This document shows positions 17,755 through 26,328 of a stretch of DNA of 64,000 nt, in pieces. How positions within the stretch are numbered: position 1 is the stretch's first letter; each line of letters starts with the position of its first letter. The notes below the pieces were generated by a model. That model had not been told where the DNA came from. It did not search any database and saw nothing but the letters and a program-made list of their open reading frames with translations. Source of the stretch: an uncultured Prochlorococcus sp. (GTDB taxonomy: Bacteria; Cyanobacteriota; Cyanobacteriia; PCC-6307; Cyanobiaceae); contig CACHEM010000004.1 of assembly GCA_902578845.1 (NCBI GenBank), positions 1-64,000 on the forward strand. Reading direction: 5' to 3'. A program made the position numbers and the translations under genes.

Positions 17755-18810
17755 TTACTTTACAGCAGACCATACTTTGGTCATAAAAAAGGAATTCGAT
17801 CTTACATCTTTAAACCCTACCTCCTCTATTTTAGAATCTATGTCCTCTTTTATGTAATCGCAATAAAAAGGCTCATGAAATGATTTATAGAAGTTTTCCA
17901 TTACGGATGTAAAGTCAGGTGAATCACTAATTTGAATTGAATCAGCTAATACTAATATCCCTCCAGGTTCAAGAACTCTAAAAAATTCATTTAATACTTT
18001 ACCTCTAATTGTTCTAGGTAATTCATGAAATAAGTAAACACAAGAAATGCATTGAAAACTATCATTCTCAAAAGGTAATTCCTCAGCATTACCTTTTATT
18101 AACTGAATTAAATCTCCATCTAAATCTGAAATATATCTACTTGCCTCTTTTAAGTATGAATCAGATAAATCAATTCCTGTTATTTTTTCTTTAGGAAATG
18201 CTGCTCTTAATTGTTTTAATGTTCTTCCCGATCCTGTAGCCACATCAAGTATTTTTATTGAACTTTTTTTTCTATCTCTAAAAATTTCAAGTCCTTCTTT
18301 TATTGGCTTAATTATTCTTCTCCTCATTGAGTCAGCACTACCATTGAAAAGTATCTCTACTTGTAGGTCATAAATGCTAGCGGAAAAATCTGATAAATAA
18401 CCATCTGTTTGATGATGAAAATTTCTTAAGTAATATTGAGGATAATTATCTTTATCAATTGATTTAGGAAGATCATCAAAGTTTTGTTTTCTACGTCTAT
18501 CCCATGTATTAGGCATATCGAGCCAAATTTTAGGATATTGAGTTAGATATCTAAGCCATGGTTCGTCAAACAATAATTTTTTTGGATATATATTTTTTTC
18601 TGCATCATTCCAATCTTCTTCTCTTAAGGTATCCATTGAATTTTGGATTTGCATTAAAAGATCCCTATCTATATCAAAATTTTCAAGCTTTGAATCGGGA
18701 AGAATAAAGTTCATTAATCTTGAACTAATCTGCTTGTGAGCGAAACCTGCAATGCTTTTACTTTGTTGTAGCGTTTTATATGCAATTTTTGAAATAGATT
18801 CCCTAGCCAT
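17755..18810 (-). CDS. class I SAM-dependent methyltransferase
   Basis: The 351-residue protein has an N-terminal region of about 140 residues (NTWDRRRKQNFDDLPKSID is recognisable) followed by a Methyltransf_11-type core. The core has motif I ILDVATGSGRTLKQL, acidic motif II ITGIDLSDSYL, motif III around GNAEELPFENDSF and post-motif VYLFHELPR. This resembles UbiE/sterol-type small-molecule methyltransferases, but the substrate is not evident. It is downstream of glnA, separated by a strong terminator, so it likely has its own promoter. Confidence 0.87.
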   Translation of the reverse strand: MARESISKIAYKTLQQSKSIAGFAHKQISSRLMNFILPDSKLENFDIDRDLLMQIQNSMDTLREEDWNDAEKNIYPKKLLFDEPWLRYLTQYPKIWLDMPNTWDRRRKQNFDDLPKSIDKDNYPQYYLRNFHHQTDGYLSDFSASIYDLQVEILFNGSADSMRRRIIKPIKEGLEIFRDRKKSSIKILDVATGSGRTLKQLRAAFPKEKITGIDLSDSYLKEASRYISDLDGDLIQLIKGNAEELPFENDSFQCISCVYLFHELPRTIRGKVLNEFFRVLEPGGILVLADSIQISDSPDFTSVMENFYKSFHEPFYCDYIKEDIDSKIEEVGFKDVRSNSFFMTKVWSAVK

Positions 18811-18838
18811 TTTTCAATTTATATATCTATATTCCAAC

Positions 18839-18887
18839 AAAAAAAAAATCAATTTGAGAATATTTTGCGATATTTCTCAAATTGATT
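18839..18887 (-). terminator. rho-independent terminator of glnA
   Basis: A perfect 14-bp inverted repeat, AATCAATTTGAGAA at 18847-18860 and TTCTCAAATTGATT at 18874-18887, encloses a 13-base loop. On the minus strand it is followed directly by ten T residues (plus-strand A10 at 18839-18848). It begins 25 bp after the glnA stop codon. This is the strongest terminator in the window and fits the need to end a highly expressed transcript. Confidence 0.9.
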
Positions 18888-18912
18888 AAATTTAACTATT
18901 ATTTTCTTTTAG

Positions 18913-20334
18913 TTATGCATCGTAATACATAAAGAATTCATGTGGATGAGGCCTTTGTCTTAGTTGTTGAACTTCTTCGTATTTTATATCGATAAAGTTA
19001 TCAATAAAATCTTCTGTAAATACTCCACCAGCTAATAGATAATCCTTATCTGCTTTTAACGCATTAAGTGAATCATTTAGAGATGAAGGTACTGTATCAA
19101 TTTTCGCAAGTTCATCAGCTGGAAGTTCAAATAAATCTACATCTACTCCATCACCAGGATCAATTTGATTTTTAATTCCATCAATACCAGCAAGCATCAT
19201 TACAGAGAATGCTAAGTAAGGATTTGCAAGTGCATCACCAGATCTGAATTCTAATCTTTTAGCTTTAGGGCTTGGACCTGTTAGAGGTATTCTTACTGCA
19301 GCTGATCTATTACCCTCAGAATAAACTAGATTTACAGGTGCTTCGAATCCTGGAACCAATCGTTTATAACTATTTGTAGTAGGGTTAGTAAATGCTAGGA
19401 ATGAAGGGGCATGCTTAAGTATGCCTCCGATGTACCATCTTGCTGTTTGAGATAAATTTGCATATGCTCCTTCACCAAAAAAAAGTGGCTGTCCACTCTT
19501 CCATAAACTTTGGTGAACATGCATTCCGGTTCCGTTATCGTTAAAAACAGGCTTGGGCATAAATGTTGCAGTTTTTCCATATTTTTTTGCAACATTTCTG
19601 ACAACATATTTATAAGTCATTACGTTATCAGCAGCATTTATTAGCGAATCAAATTTCATTCCTAGCTCGTGTTGGCCGGCACCAGCAACTTCATGGTGAT
19701 GTTTCTCTGTTGGAATACCTAATTCACCCATAAGAAGAAGCATCTCAGATCTGATATCTTGAGCAGTATCATTAGGAGCTACTGGAAAATATCCTTCTTT
19801 GTATTGTATTTTGTATCCTAAGTTTCCCCCTTCTTCAATTCTCCCTGTATTCCATGGTGCTTCAATAGTATCTACACTATAAAAACAACCTCCTTCTTTA
19901 GATTCATATCTAACATCATCAAATAAAAAGAATTCTGGTTCTGGACCAAAAAATGCAGTATCTGCTATACCAGTTGAATCTAAATATTTTAATGCCTTTT
20001 GGGCTAAAGCTCTTGGACACCTATCATAAGGTTCTCCGCTTCTAGGCTCTTGAATAGAGCAAATCATACTTAGGGTTTTATGTTTATAAAAAGGATCTAT
20101 CCAAGCTGTACTTGCATCAGGCACCATTGACATATCCGAGGCATTAATTGCTTTCCAACCTCTTATTGATGAACCGTCAAAGGCTAGACCTTCTGTAAAT
20201 GAATCCTCTTCTATCATGTCTGATGTAAGAGTTAAATGTTGCCATTTACCATGGATGTCTGTGAATTTTAAATCGATGAGTTCAATTCCTTCATCTTTAA
20301 TTTGACTTAAAACATCTTGTGGTGACTTAGACAT
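18913..20334 (-). CDS. glnA: glutamine synthetase type I
   Basis: Central ammonium-assimilation enzyme making glutamine from glutamate, ammonium and ATP, acting as a dodecamer. I chose the ATG at 20334, giving 473 residues (the usual GSI length), since the longer frame to 20391 would run through the promoter. Signatures are [22 protein letters not shown], the ATP-binding region [19 protein letters not shown], and the [21 protein letters not shown] block near residues 330-350. The C-terminal [12 protein letters not shown] is typical. Regulation is likely through NtcA, and the transcript ends at a strong hairpin. Confidence 0.97.
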   Translation of the reverse strand: MSKSPQDVLSQIKDEGIELIDLKFTDIHGKWQHLTLTSDMIEEDSFTEGLAFDGSSIRGWKAINASDMSMVPDASTAWIDPFYKHKTLSMICSIQEPRSGEPYDRCPRALAQKALKYLDSTGIADTAFFGPEPEFFLFDDVRYESKEGGCFYSVDTIEAPWNTGRIEEGGNLGYKIQYKEGYFPVAPNDTAQDIRSEMLLLMGELGIPTEKHHHEVAGAGQHELGMKFDSLINAADNVMTYKYVVRNVAKKYGKTATFMPKPVFNDNGTGMHVHQSLWKSGQPLFFGEGAYANLSQTARWYIGGILKHAPSFLAFTNPTTNSYKRLVPGFEAPVNLVYSEGNRSAAVRIPLTGPSPKAKRLEFRSGDALANPYLAFSVMMLAGIDGIKNQIDPGDGVDVDLFELPADELAKIDTVPSSLNDSLNALKADKDYLLAGGVFTEDFIDNFIDIKYEEVQQLRQRPHPHEFFMYYDA

Positions 20335-20356
20335 AACTATTGAGATACCTTCTATG

Positions 20357-20398
20357 AAATTAATAACTTGATGATTCTTATTATGTATCAACCGTAAC
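20357..20398 (-). promoter_or_regulatory. NtcA-activated (class II) promoter of glnA
   Basis: On the minus strand, 20398-20385 reads GTTACGGTTGATAC. This is the NtcA motif GTA-N8-TAC with a single change in the first half. Exactly 22 bp further is TAATTT (20362-20357), matching the TAN3T -10 box. The GTAN8TAC-N22-TAN3T spacing is the known architecture of nitrogen-activated promoters. The predicted start lies about 15 bases before the glnA ATG, which leaves no room for a leader riboswitch. Confidence 0.65.
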
Positions 20399-20487
20399 TT
20401 TTTTCAACACTAGACGACTTCTTTCAGTGTTTCAAGTCATAACTTTAATAATTATTTACTTAATTATTTAAATTGAATTAATTTCTT

Positions 20488-20522
20488 TAAATAAATATCG
20501 CTTATGCGACGATATTAGTTTA
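20488..20522 (+). repeat. imperfect inverted repeat upstream of the aminotransferase gene
   Basis: Two 13-base arms, TAAATAAATATCG at 20488-20500 and CGATATTAGTTTA at 20510-20522, pair at 12 of 13 positions (one G-U) around a 9-base loop, CTTATGCGA. An alternative short stem TCGC/GCGA exists inside. It lies 26 bp before the TTG start of the aminotransferase, so it could be a leader hairpin or protein-binding palindrome. There is no T-run, so it is not a terminator. Confidence 0.4.
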
Positions 20523-20548
20523 ATTTAAAGATAATTAAATGTAAGGCT

Positions 20549-21733
20549 TTGACAGAAGCAAAACTTATTCCGGCTTTAAATAAAGAGAATTTATCTCATT
20601 TCTCGAAGACTTATGTTCCCTCTAGACTTTTATTAGGTCCTGGCCCTTCAAACGCACATCCAGAAGTTCTAAATGCTCTTTCTTTAAATCCAATTGGTCA
20701 CTTGGATGAAGCATACATTTCATTGATGTCTGATGTTCAACAACTTCTAAGATATACCTGGCAATGTAATAATCGTCTGACTCTTCCTATGAGTGGTACT
20801 GGTAGTGCAGCTATGGAAGCTTCAATAGCTAATTTTATAGAGGAAGGAGAAAAAATTCTTATTGCTAAAAAAGGATATTTTGGAGACAGACTTGTTGATA
20901 TGGCAACTAGATATAAAGCTCAAGTTTCCGTTATTGAAAAACCATGGGGTGAGGCCTTTACTTATGAGGAAATTAAGTATGAAATAGAGACTAAAAAACC
21001 AGCTATTTTTGCTATTGTCCATGCTGAAACATCAAGTGGTGTTTTACAACCTCTTGATGGTATTGGGGATATATGCAGAAAAAATAATTGCTTGTTTTTA
21101 GTTGATGCAGTTACTTCTCTAGGCGCTCTAGAACTATTGATTGACGAATGGAATATTGATCTAGCATACAGTTGTAGTCAAAAAGGATTAAGCTGTCCTC
21201 CAGGATTAAGCCCTTTTACAATGAATAAGAGAGCTGAAGATAAACTAAGTTCAAGAAAATCAAAAGTACCTAATTGGTATCTAGATTTATCTCTATTAAA
21301 TAAATATTGGGGTTCTGATCGTGTTTACCATCATACTGCTCCTGTAAATATGAATTTTGCTATTCGTGAAGGTTTACGATTAATTGCGAATGAGGGTTTA
21401 GACAATGTTTGGAATAGACATAATATTAATGCAAAGAAATTGTGGAATGGTTTAGAAAGTCTTGGAATGGAATTACATGTATCAGAGAATTATAGATTGC
21501 CAACTTTAACCACAGTTAAAATACCTCCAGCAGTTGATGGGGATGGTTTTAGAAATCATCTTTTAAGAAACTTTGGAATAGAAATAGGAAATGGACTTGG
21601 AGAATTATCTGGTAAGGTATGGCGCATAGGATTAATGGGCTTTAACTCAAGTGAGGAGAATGTTGATAGATTATTAAACCTATTTGATAATGAGTTAAAA
21701 AAATATTCTATTTTTGAGTCCTCAACTTTTTAA
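20549..21733 (+). CDS. alanine-glyoxylate / serine-pyruvate aminotransferase family protein
   Basis: Class V PLP-dependent aminotransferase of 394 residues, starting at TTG 20549. Homology begins at LLGPGPSNAHPEVLNAL. Other signatures are PMSGTGSAAMEA, the PLP-Asp region CLFLVDAVTSLGALEL, and the Schiff-base lysine in YSCSQKGLSCPPGLSPF. In cyanobacteria this enzyme is proposed to convert photorespiratory glyoxylate to glycine; older annotations call it soluble hydrogenase small subunit, which the sequence does not support. It overlaps tadA by 26 bp, tail to tail. Confidence 0.92.
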   Translation: MTEAKLIPALNKENLSHFSKTYVPSRLLLGPGPSNAHPEVLNALSLNPIGHLDEAYISLMSDVQQLLRYTWQCNNRLTLPMSGTGSAAMEASIANFIEEGEKILIAKKGYFGDRLVDMATRYKAQVSVIEKPWGEAFTYEEIKYEIETKKPAIFAIVHAETSSGVLQPLDGIGDICRKNNCLFLVDAVTSLGALELLIDEWNIDLAYSCSQKGLSCPPGLSPFTMNKRAEDKLSSRKSKVPNWYLDLSLLNKYWGSDRVYHHTAPVNMNFAIREGLRLIANEGLDNVWNRHNINAKKLWNGLESLGMELHVSENYRLPTLTTVKIPPAVDGDGFRNHLLRNFGIEIGNGLGELSGKVWRIGLMGFNSSEENVDRLLNLFDNELKKYSIFESSTF

Positions 21734-22223
21734 ACCACAGTTGTAAAATCTGACTGCATTCGTCTTCTAAAATGCCTCCTACAATTTCCATTTTGTGATG
21801 AGCGCTTTCATGTTTTGATAGGTCAATTGAGCCACCCAATCCACCTCTTTTCTTATCGTAAGCCCCGAAAATAACTTTACCCATCCGAGCTTGAATAAGA
21901 GCAGAGGAACACATAGTACAAGGTTCTAAATTTGTAATAATAGTACATTCATTAAATCTCCAATCATTTTTTATTAGGGATGCCTGCCTAAGTGCCATTA
22001 TCTCAGCATGACCTAATGGGTCTTTATTTATATTTCTCCTGTTAACCCCTCTTCCAATACATCTTCCTCTTTCATCTAAAATTATTGAACAGATTGGTAG
22101 CTCAACTTTTCCAATTTCTTTGGATCTTTTTAATATCGAATTCATCCATAAAGTGTATTTTGAATTATTTGTTTTTTCTTGTTGATCTTTATTACTATTT
22201 CCATTTTCAAAAATATATCTCAT
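21708..22223 (-). CDS. tadA: tRNA-specific adenosine deaminase TadA
   Basis: TadA deaminates the wobble adenosine of tRNA-Arg(ACG) to inosine. The 171-residue protein carries the zinc/catalytic motif GHAEIMALRQA (HAE) and PCTMCSSAL (PCxxC), with downstream GAYDKKRGGLGG. The N-terminus is about 25 residues longer than usual; the internal Met in LWMNSILKRS is an alternative start. Its end overlaps the aminotransferase gene by 26 bp on the opposite strand, one of the larger 3' overlaps here. Confidence 0.93.
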   Translation of the reverse strand: MRYIFENGNSNKDQQEKTNNSKYTLWMNSILKRSKEIGKVELPICSIILDERGRCIGRGVNRRNINKDPLGHAEIMALRQASLIKNDWRFNECTIITNLEPCTMCSSALIQARMGKVIFGAYDKKRGGLGGSIDLSKHESAHHKMEIVGGILEDECSQILQLWFKKLRTQK

Positions 22224-22266
22224 TTACCAATATTGAGAATAGAATTATTAATAGATATCTTATCTG

Positions 22267-23652
22267 ATGGCTGAAGATTTAATTAATAATAAAGATATAT
22301 ATTTCCCCTCATATTTAGGGAATAATGACAAATTGATTACTCTTCTAAATAGAGCAAGCCAAACTCTTTGTGACTGGTTCTCTAAAGCTGAGAAAAATGG
22401 TCCATCACCTTTTGATGACAGTTTCAAGTGTATTATGCCTGCAGAAGATGGCAACTCTGAAGAAGATTTATTTTCTGAGATTGAATCTCTTTTGAATAAT
22501 TCATTTAATCCCGTTCATCCTGGCTCACTAGCTCACCTTGATCCCCCACCTTTAATTTTTTCAATTTTGGGAGATTTAATTGCTGCTGGTTTAAATAATA
22601 ATCTTCTCGCTTACGAGTTATCACCAAGTGTAACTTTGCTTGAGGAATCATTATGCAAATGGTTTGCCAAGAAAATAGGGTTTAATGATTTCTCAGGAGG
22701 TATAGCTGCTAGCGGAGGTACATTAAGTAATCTGAATGCGCTTATAGCAGCAAGAAATAATGCTGGATTAGCTACAAATCCTAATGCTGTACTACTTGTT
22801 AGTGAAGATGCTCATTCTTCCTTCGTTAAATGTATAAGAGTAATGGGTCTTGATTCTATTAATCTAGTCAGGATTAGAACTGATAATCAAGGTAGAATGG
22901 ATATAAACGATCTTAGAAAGTCTTTAGATAAATGTTCAATAGAAAATAAAAAAATATTTGCTATTGTTGCCACCCTTGGGACAACTGTAAGGGGAGCCAT
23001 TGATCCTATTAAAGAAATAAGTGAAATATGCAAAGAAAGAAATATATGGCTACATATCGATGGCTCCATTGGAGGTATTTTTGCTGTAACCTCTATTCCA
23101 ATAGAAGGTCTAAATAATATTAATCAAGCTAATTCGATAACGATAAATCCACAAAAAATCATTGGCATTACAAAGACTTCATCTTTGTTATTGGTTTCAA
23201 ATATGAGTACTTTAGAAAATACTTTTAATACTGGACTACCATATATATCATCTAAAGAAAATGTTATAAATAGAGGAGAAATTGGCATACAAGGTTCTAG
23301 ACCTGCAGAGGTTATCAAACTATGGCTTGGATTACGTTTTTTAGGTCTGAATGGAATAGAAAATATATTAAAATCATCAATTAAAAGAAAAGATTTTTTT
23401 ATAAAAAATATTAGTAAGACTAAATTTGATATATATTCAGGTCCTCTTCATATCGTTTCATTCTTACCAAAGAAACTTGAGCCAAAAGACTCTGATGCAT
23501 GGACTCAAACTAAAGTTAATAAACTAATTAATAATAATTTTATGCTTTCTAGACCAAAATTTAAAGGTAAATATTTTTTACGGGTTGTCATGGGAAATTA
23601 CAATACAAAAGAATCTCATATTGAAGAACTTTTGAGACTTTTAGATGCTTAA
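22267..23652 (+). CDS. group II PLP-dependent amino-acid decarboxylase family protein
   Basis: The 461-residue protein belongs to the pyridoxal-dependent decarboxylase family (aromatic, diaminobutyrate, glutamate decarboxylases). It shows NPVHPGSLAHLDPPPL near residue 80, ASGGTLSNLNALIAARN, SEDAHSSFVK, and the cofactor-Asp region WLHIDGSIGGI. The expected Schiff-base lysine lies in INPQKIIGITKTSS, where the common His-Lys pair of this family is Gln-Lys. The substrate cannot be assigned. It starts 43 bp from the divergent tadA. Confidence 0.87.
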   Translation: MAEDLINNKDIYFPSYLGNNDKLITLLNRASQTLCDWFSKAEKNGPSPFDDSFKCIMPAEDGNSEEDLFSEIESLLNNSFNPVHPGSLAHLDPPPLIFSILGDLIAAGLNNNLLAYELSPSVTLLEESLCKWFAKKIGFNDFSGGIAASGGTLSNLNALIAARNNAGLATNPNAVLLVSEDAHSSFVKCIRVMGLDSINLVRIRTDNQGRMDINDLRKSLDKCSIENKKIFAIVATLGTTVRGAIDPIKEISEICKERNIWLHIDGSIGGIFAVTSIPIEGLNNINQANSITINPQKIIGITKTSSLLLVSNMSTLENTFNTGLPYISSKENVINRGEIGIQGSRPAEVIKLWLGLRFLGLNGIENILKSSIKRKDFFIKNISKTKFDIYSGPLHIVSFLPKKLEPKDSDAWTQTKVNKLINNNFMLSRPKFKGKYFLRVVMGNYNTKESHIEELLRLLDA

Positions 23653-23655
23653 CTT

Positions 23656-23793
23656 ATGAATATGGATAGACCAAAAATTATTGCAATAGTAACAGGGTTT
23701 ATATCTATAGCTATTTGTATTGCTTATTTACTCTTAATAACTATCTTTGATTTCAGAACTTATCTAAATGATCAATTATCCAGTTTTACATAG
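23656..23793 (+). CDS. 45-residue single-helix membrane protein
   Basis: An ATG frame begins 3 bp after the decarboxylase stop codon. It starts MNMDRPKIIAIVTG, has one long hydrophobic helix (to LLLITIF), and ends with the soluble tail DFRTYLNDQLSSFT. The short basic N-terminus suggests it stays cytoplasmic. Tight coupling to the upstream gene supports translation. Its last 8 bp overlap the 3' end of the convergent GTPase gene. I recall similar short proteins in marine Synechococcus but cannot name the family. Confidence 0.7.
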   Translation: MNMDRPKIIAIVTGFISIAICIAYLLLITIFDFRTYLNDQLSSFT

Positions 23794-25285
23794 TAAATGG
23801 AGGTAAACTTTTATTTGATTTAAAATACTTTTTAATTTCAATTTTTGAAATAGCTTCTTTTACGAAGTTGTTTAGAATGTCCTCTCTCTTACTTATTCTA
23901 TAGATCTTATCTACTACTTCTTGGATTCCTCCATCTCCCCAATCTTGTCCATTTTTAAAATATTCAATTAAACTTTGTCCTACTATTCTTATTAACCAGC
24001 CTGCTGTAACTGATTGTATAGATTTAGATAATAATATTTTAGTCAAGCTTGTAGCTAAAGCGGGAGAAAGAATGGCTAGACCGCCTTTTAGAATTCCTTG
24101 TTTAGCCAATGCGCTAAGCAATGAAGTCGCTAAATCTTTTGCTTCTTTTTTTGTAAGTTTTATTTCATATATTTTTGATAATTCCATTATCATTTGAAGG
24201 TTTACGGAGGTAGTAGTGAGGAAATCAACAGCTGGTAGTGGATTAACTAGTATTACTCCTCCTGTTATCCACATATATTTATTAATCACTTTATTTGACA
24301 TTAAGTATCTTTGTTCTTGTACGAAATTTTTACTTTTAATACCTAACTTATTTGAGCGAATAAGAATATTATCTGCCAATAGCTCTTCACCATTGTTATC
24401 GAGCGTTTCTATTATTTCTCTAAATAAACTTCCTACCTCTGGAAATAAATTTAAAGCATCTGATTTTATATATGGAGATTGTTGAGGTACTGCAATTGTT
24501 TGAATAACTGAAATTTTATTTTTTCTAGCTGAAGTTATAGAAATTATATTTTCTTTGATGAGGTTATTTTCATCTTTAGACCTTAAATCACATTTATTTA
24601 GAACTATTATTATTTTTTTCCTTAATTTTAATAATTCATTAATTAAATAGTTTTCGTATTTATTTATGTCCTGATCTATAACAAAAAGAACTAAGTCCGA
24701 ATTTGATGCTTGTATAATTGTTGCTTTTTCTCTTTCTTCTCCTAATTTAGATGGTTCGAATAAACCAGGAGTATCAACTATATTAATGTTTCTTTTTAAA
24801 ATTGGGATACGAATTTTGTAGCTATTAATTTGCTTTGTTGTACCTATTTTTGCAGATGTTTGCCCGACAATATTCTTCAATAAAGATCTTGCTATAGATG
24901 TTTTTCCTGATGAACCCGCTCCAAAAAGAGTAACATTGTAATCTCCTGTTTTTAGTTGTGACTCTAGTTTATTTTTTTGGTAATTTAACAATTCAACTTT
25001 CACTTTATCTTTAATTTTTTTATTAATTTTCTCGACCCCTTCCAAACTTATCTTGGCAGCACCATATGTATTTTTTAATGTAAGTGTATTTTTTTTATTT
25101 TTATATATAACTTTATAAACTATTTTTTTAAATAATTTTTTATCAATATTATAAAAGATATAAATAATTACTATTAAAAATATAAGGGTATAAATATTTA
25201 CTATTCTTATAAATATCCAAAATAAAATATATAGAAATAATATTAATACTAAATATTTTATATACTTTATTTTAAAGTAATTCAT
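23786..25285 (-). CDS. membrane-associated Era-like GTPase with DUF697 domain
   Basis: The frame is open from 25354, but I chose the ATG at 25285, one base after the lspA stop, giving 499 residues. Two or more hydrophobic segments at the N-terminus precede a TrmE/Era-type G domain: P-loop GAGSSGKTSIARSLL, G3 DTPGL and G4 NKCD. A C-terminal DUF697-like helical region follows (LLSALAKQGILKGGLAILSPALATS). DUF697 GTPases are cyanobacterial and proteobacterial proteins of unknown role, probably at the membrane. It is the last gene of a minus-strand bioY-lspA-GTPase run. Confidence 0.87.
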   Translation of the reverse strand: MNYFKIKYIKYLVLILFLYILFWIFIRIVNIYTLIFLIVIIYIFYNIDKKLFKKIVYKVIYKNKKNTLTLKNTYGAAKISLEGVEKINKKIKDKVKVELLNYQKNKLESQLKTGDYNVTLFGAGSSGKTSIARSLLKNIVGQTSAKIGTTKQINSYKIRIPILKRNINIVDTPGLFEPSKLGEEREKATIIQASNSDLVLFVIDQDINKYENYLINELLKLRKKIIIVLNKCDLRSKDENNLIKENIISITSARKNKISVIQTIAVPQQSPYIKSDALNLFPEVGSLFREIIETLDNNGEELLADNILIRSNKLGIKSKNFVQEQRYLMSNKVINKYMWITGGVILVNPLPAVDFLTTTSVNLQMIMELSKIYEIKLTKKEAKDLATSLLSALAKQGILKGGLAILSPALATSLTKILLSKSIQSVTAGWLIRIVGQSLIEYFKNGQDWGDGGIQEVVDKIYRISKREDILNNFVKEAISKIEIKKYFKSNKSLPPFTM

Positions 25286-25286
25286 T

Positions 25287-25745
25287 TTATCGATTATTTT
25301 TAAAAATGTTATACAGTAAAAAAATAAAACCAATATTAATAGATATATCAGCAATATTAAATACTGGAAAATTTATAATATTTAAATTTATAAAATCAAC
25401 AACAAAACCTCTATATATCCTATCTATACCATTACCAATAGTTCCCCCAAGAATAAAGCTGTAAGAATATAGATCGAATAAGTTTAAAGTATTTTTACTA
25501 AATATTAAATAAACAAGTAATATTGAAAACATAATACTTATTAAAGATAAAAATATTCTATTACCACTAAATATGTTAAATGCTGCACCGTAATTTTTTA
25601 CAAAGTCTAATTTGAATAAAAGAAAATCTTTATTAATAAATAATGTTTTATTATAAAAAATTAAATATTTCGTAAATTGATCTATTAGAACAATAAAAAT
25701 ACTTAATGAAAAAAAATATATTTTTGTTTGTATTTTATTAATCAT
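25287..25745 (-). CDS. lspA: lipoprotein signal peptidase (signal peptidase II)
   Basis: LspA is the aspartyl protease that removes signal peptides from prolipoproteins at the inner membrane. The 152-residue protein has four hydrophobic segments and both catalytic aspartates, in TIGNGIDRIYRGFVVDFINL and FNIADISINIG. The N-terminal helix contains the family VLIDQFTKYL motif. It overlaps bioY upstream by 8 bp and is followed by the GTPase gene one base later. Confidence 0.94.
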   Translation of the reverse strand: MINKIQTKIYFFSLSIFIVLIDQFTKYLIFYNKTLFINKDFLLFKLDFVKNYGAAFNIFSGNRIFLSLISIMFSILLVYLIFSKNTLNLFDLYSYSFILGGTIGNGIDRIYRGFVVDFINLNIINFPVFNIADISINIGFIFLLYNIFKNNR

Positions 25746-26313
25746 TATTACTACGTTTTAAACGTTCTATAGGTTTAATAAGTAATAAAAGTGGAAAAAT
25801 CATTAAAAAATGATATCCAATTTTACCTAATGAGTATTTTCCTAAATTATATAAAAATAAATTAAATTGACTGTAGAATAAAATTTGAATGAAGTTGTAA
25901 AATATTCCAGTTAAATGCATAGCACCTATTGCTAGAAATCCATTTCTTAAAAAATTTCCACTATTTATTCTATTACTATTATTTAAATTATCAATTATTT
26001 TTATTAATGGATATAAACCTAATAAATAGCCAAAATTTGGAGTGAGAAAATAACCTATTGAACCTCCTTGATGAAAGACAGGAACTATAAATAACCCCAA
26101 AATTAAATATATAGAAAATGCTCTGAAAACAACTTTTTTGTGAAATATAAGTGTTAATAAAATTATCGTTGGAATTTGCCATGAGATAGGTAACTCAAAG
26201 CTATTACTTGATTTATAGATAAAAGGTAGTGGAATATAAACAGGTAACATTGATGTTATTACTAGTGATTGAAGACTCACCAGTATCTCAATTAATTTAT
26301 AAAAATTGAGCAT
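25738..26313 (-). CDS. bioY: biotin transporter BioY
   Basis: BioY is the substrate-binding S component of an ECF-type biotin uptake system. The 191-residue protein has about six hydrophobic segments, with the family region VPVFHQGGSIGYFLTPNFGYLLG near residues 80-100 carrying the glycine-rich substrate-site loop. No bioM/bioN energising genes are adjacent, as in many organisms where BioY acts alone or uses shared ECF modules. It overlaps lspA by 8 bp and follows the ABC permease gene by 15 bp. Confidence 0.85.
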   Translation of the reverse strand: MLNFYKLIEILVSLQSLVITSMLPVYIPLPFIYKSSNSFELPISWQIPTIILLTLIFHKKVVFRAFSIYLILGLFIVPVFHQGGSIGYFLTPNFGYLLGLYPLIKIIDNLNNSNRINSGNFLRNGFLAIGAMHLTGIFYNFIQILFYSQFNLFLYNLGKYSLGKIGYHFLMIFPLLLLIKPIERLKRSNND

Positions 26314-26328
26314 TATTTTAAATTCTAT

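Noticed and set aside
20335..20391. 19-codon N-terminal extension of glnA
   Set aside because: It would include the predicted -10 box, and the family N-terminus starts at the Met at 20334.
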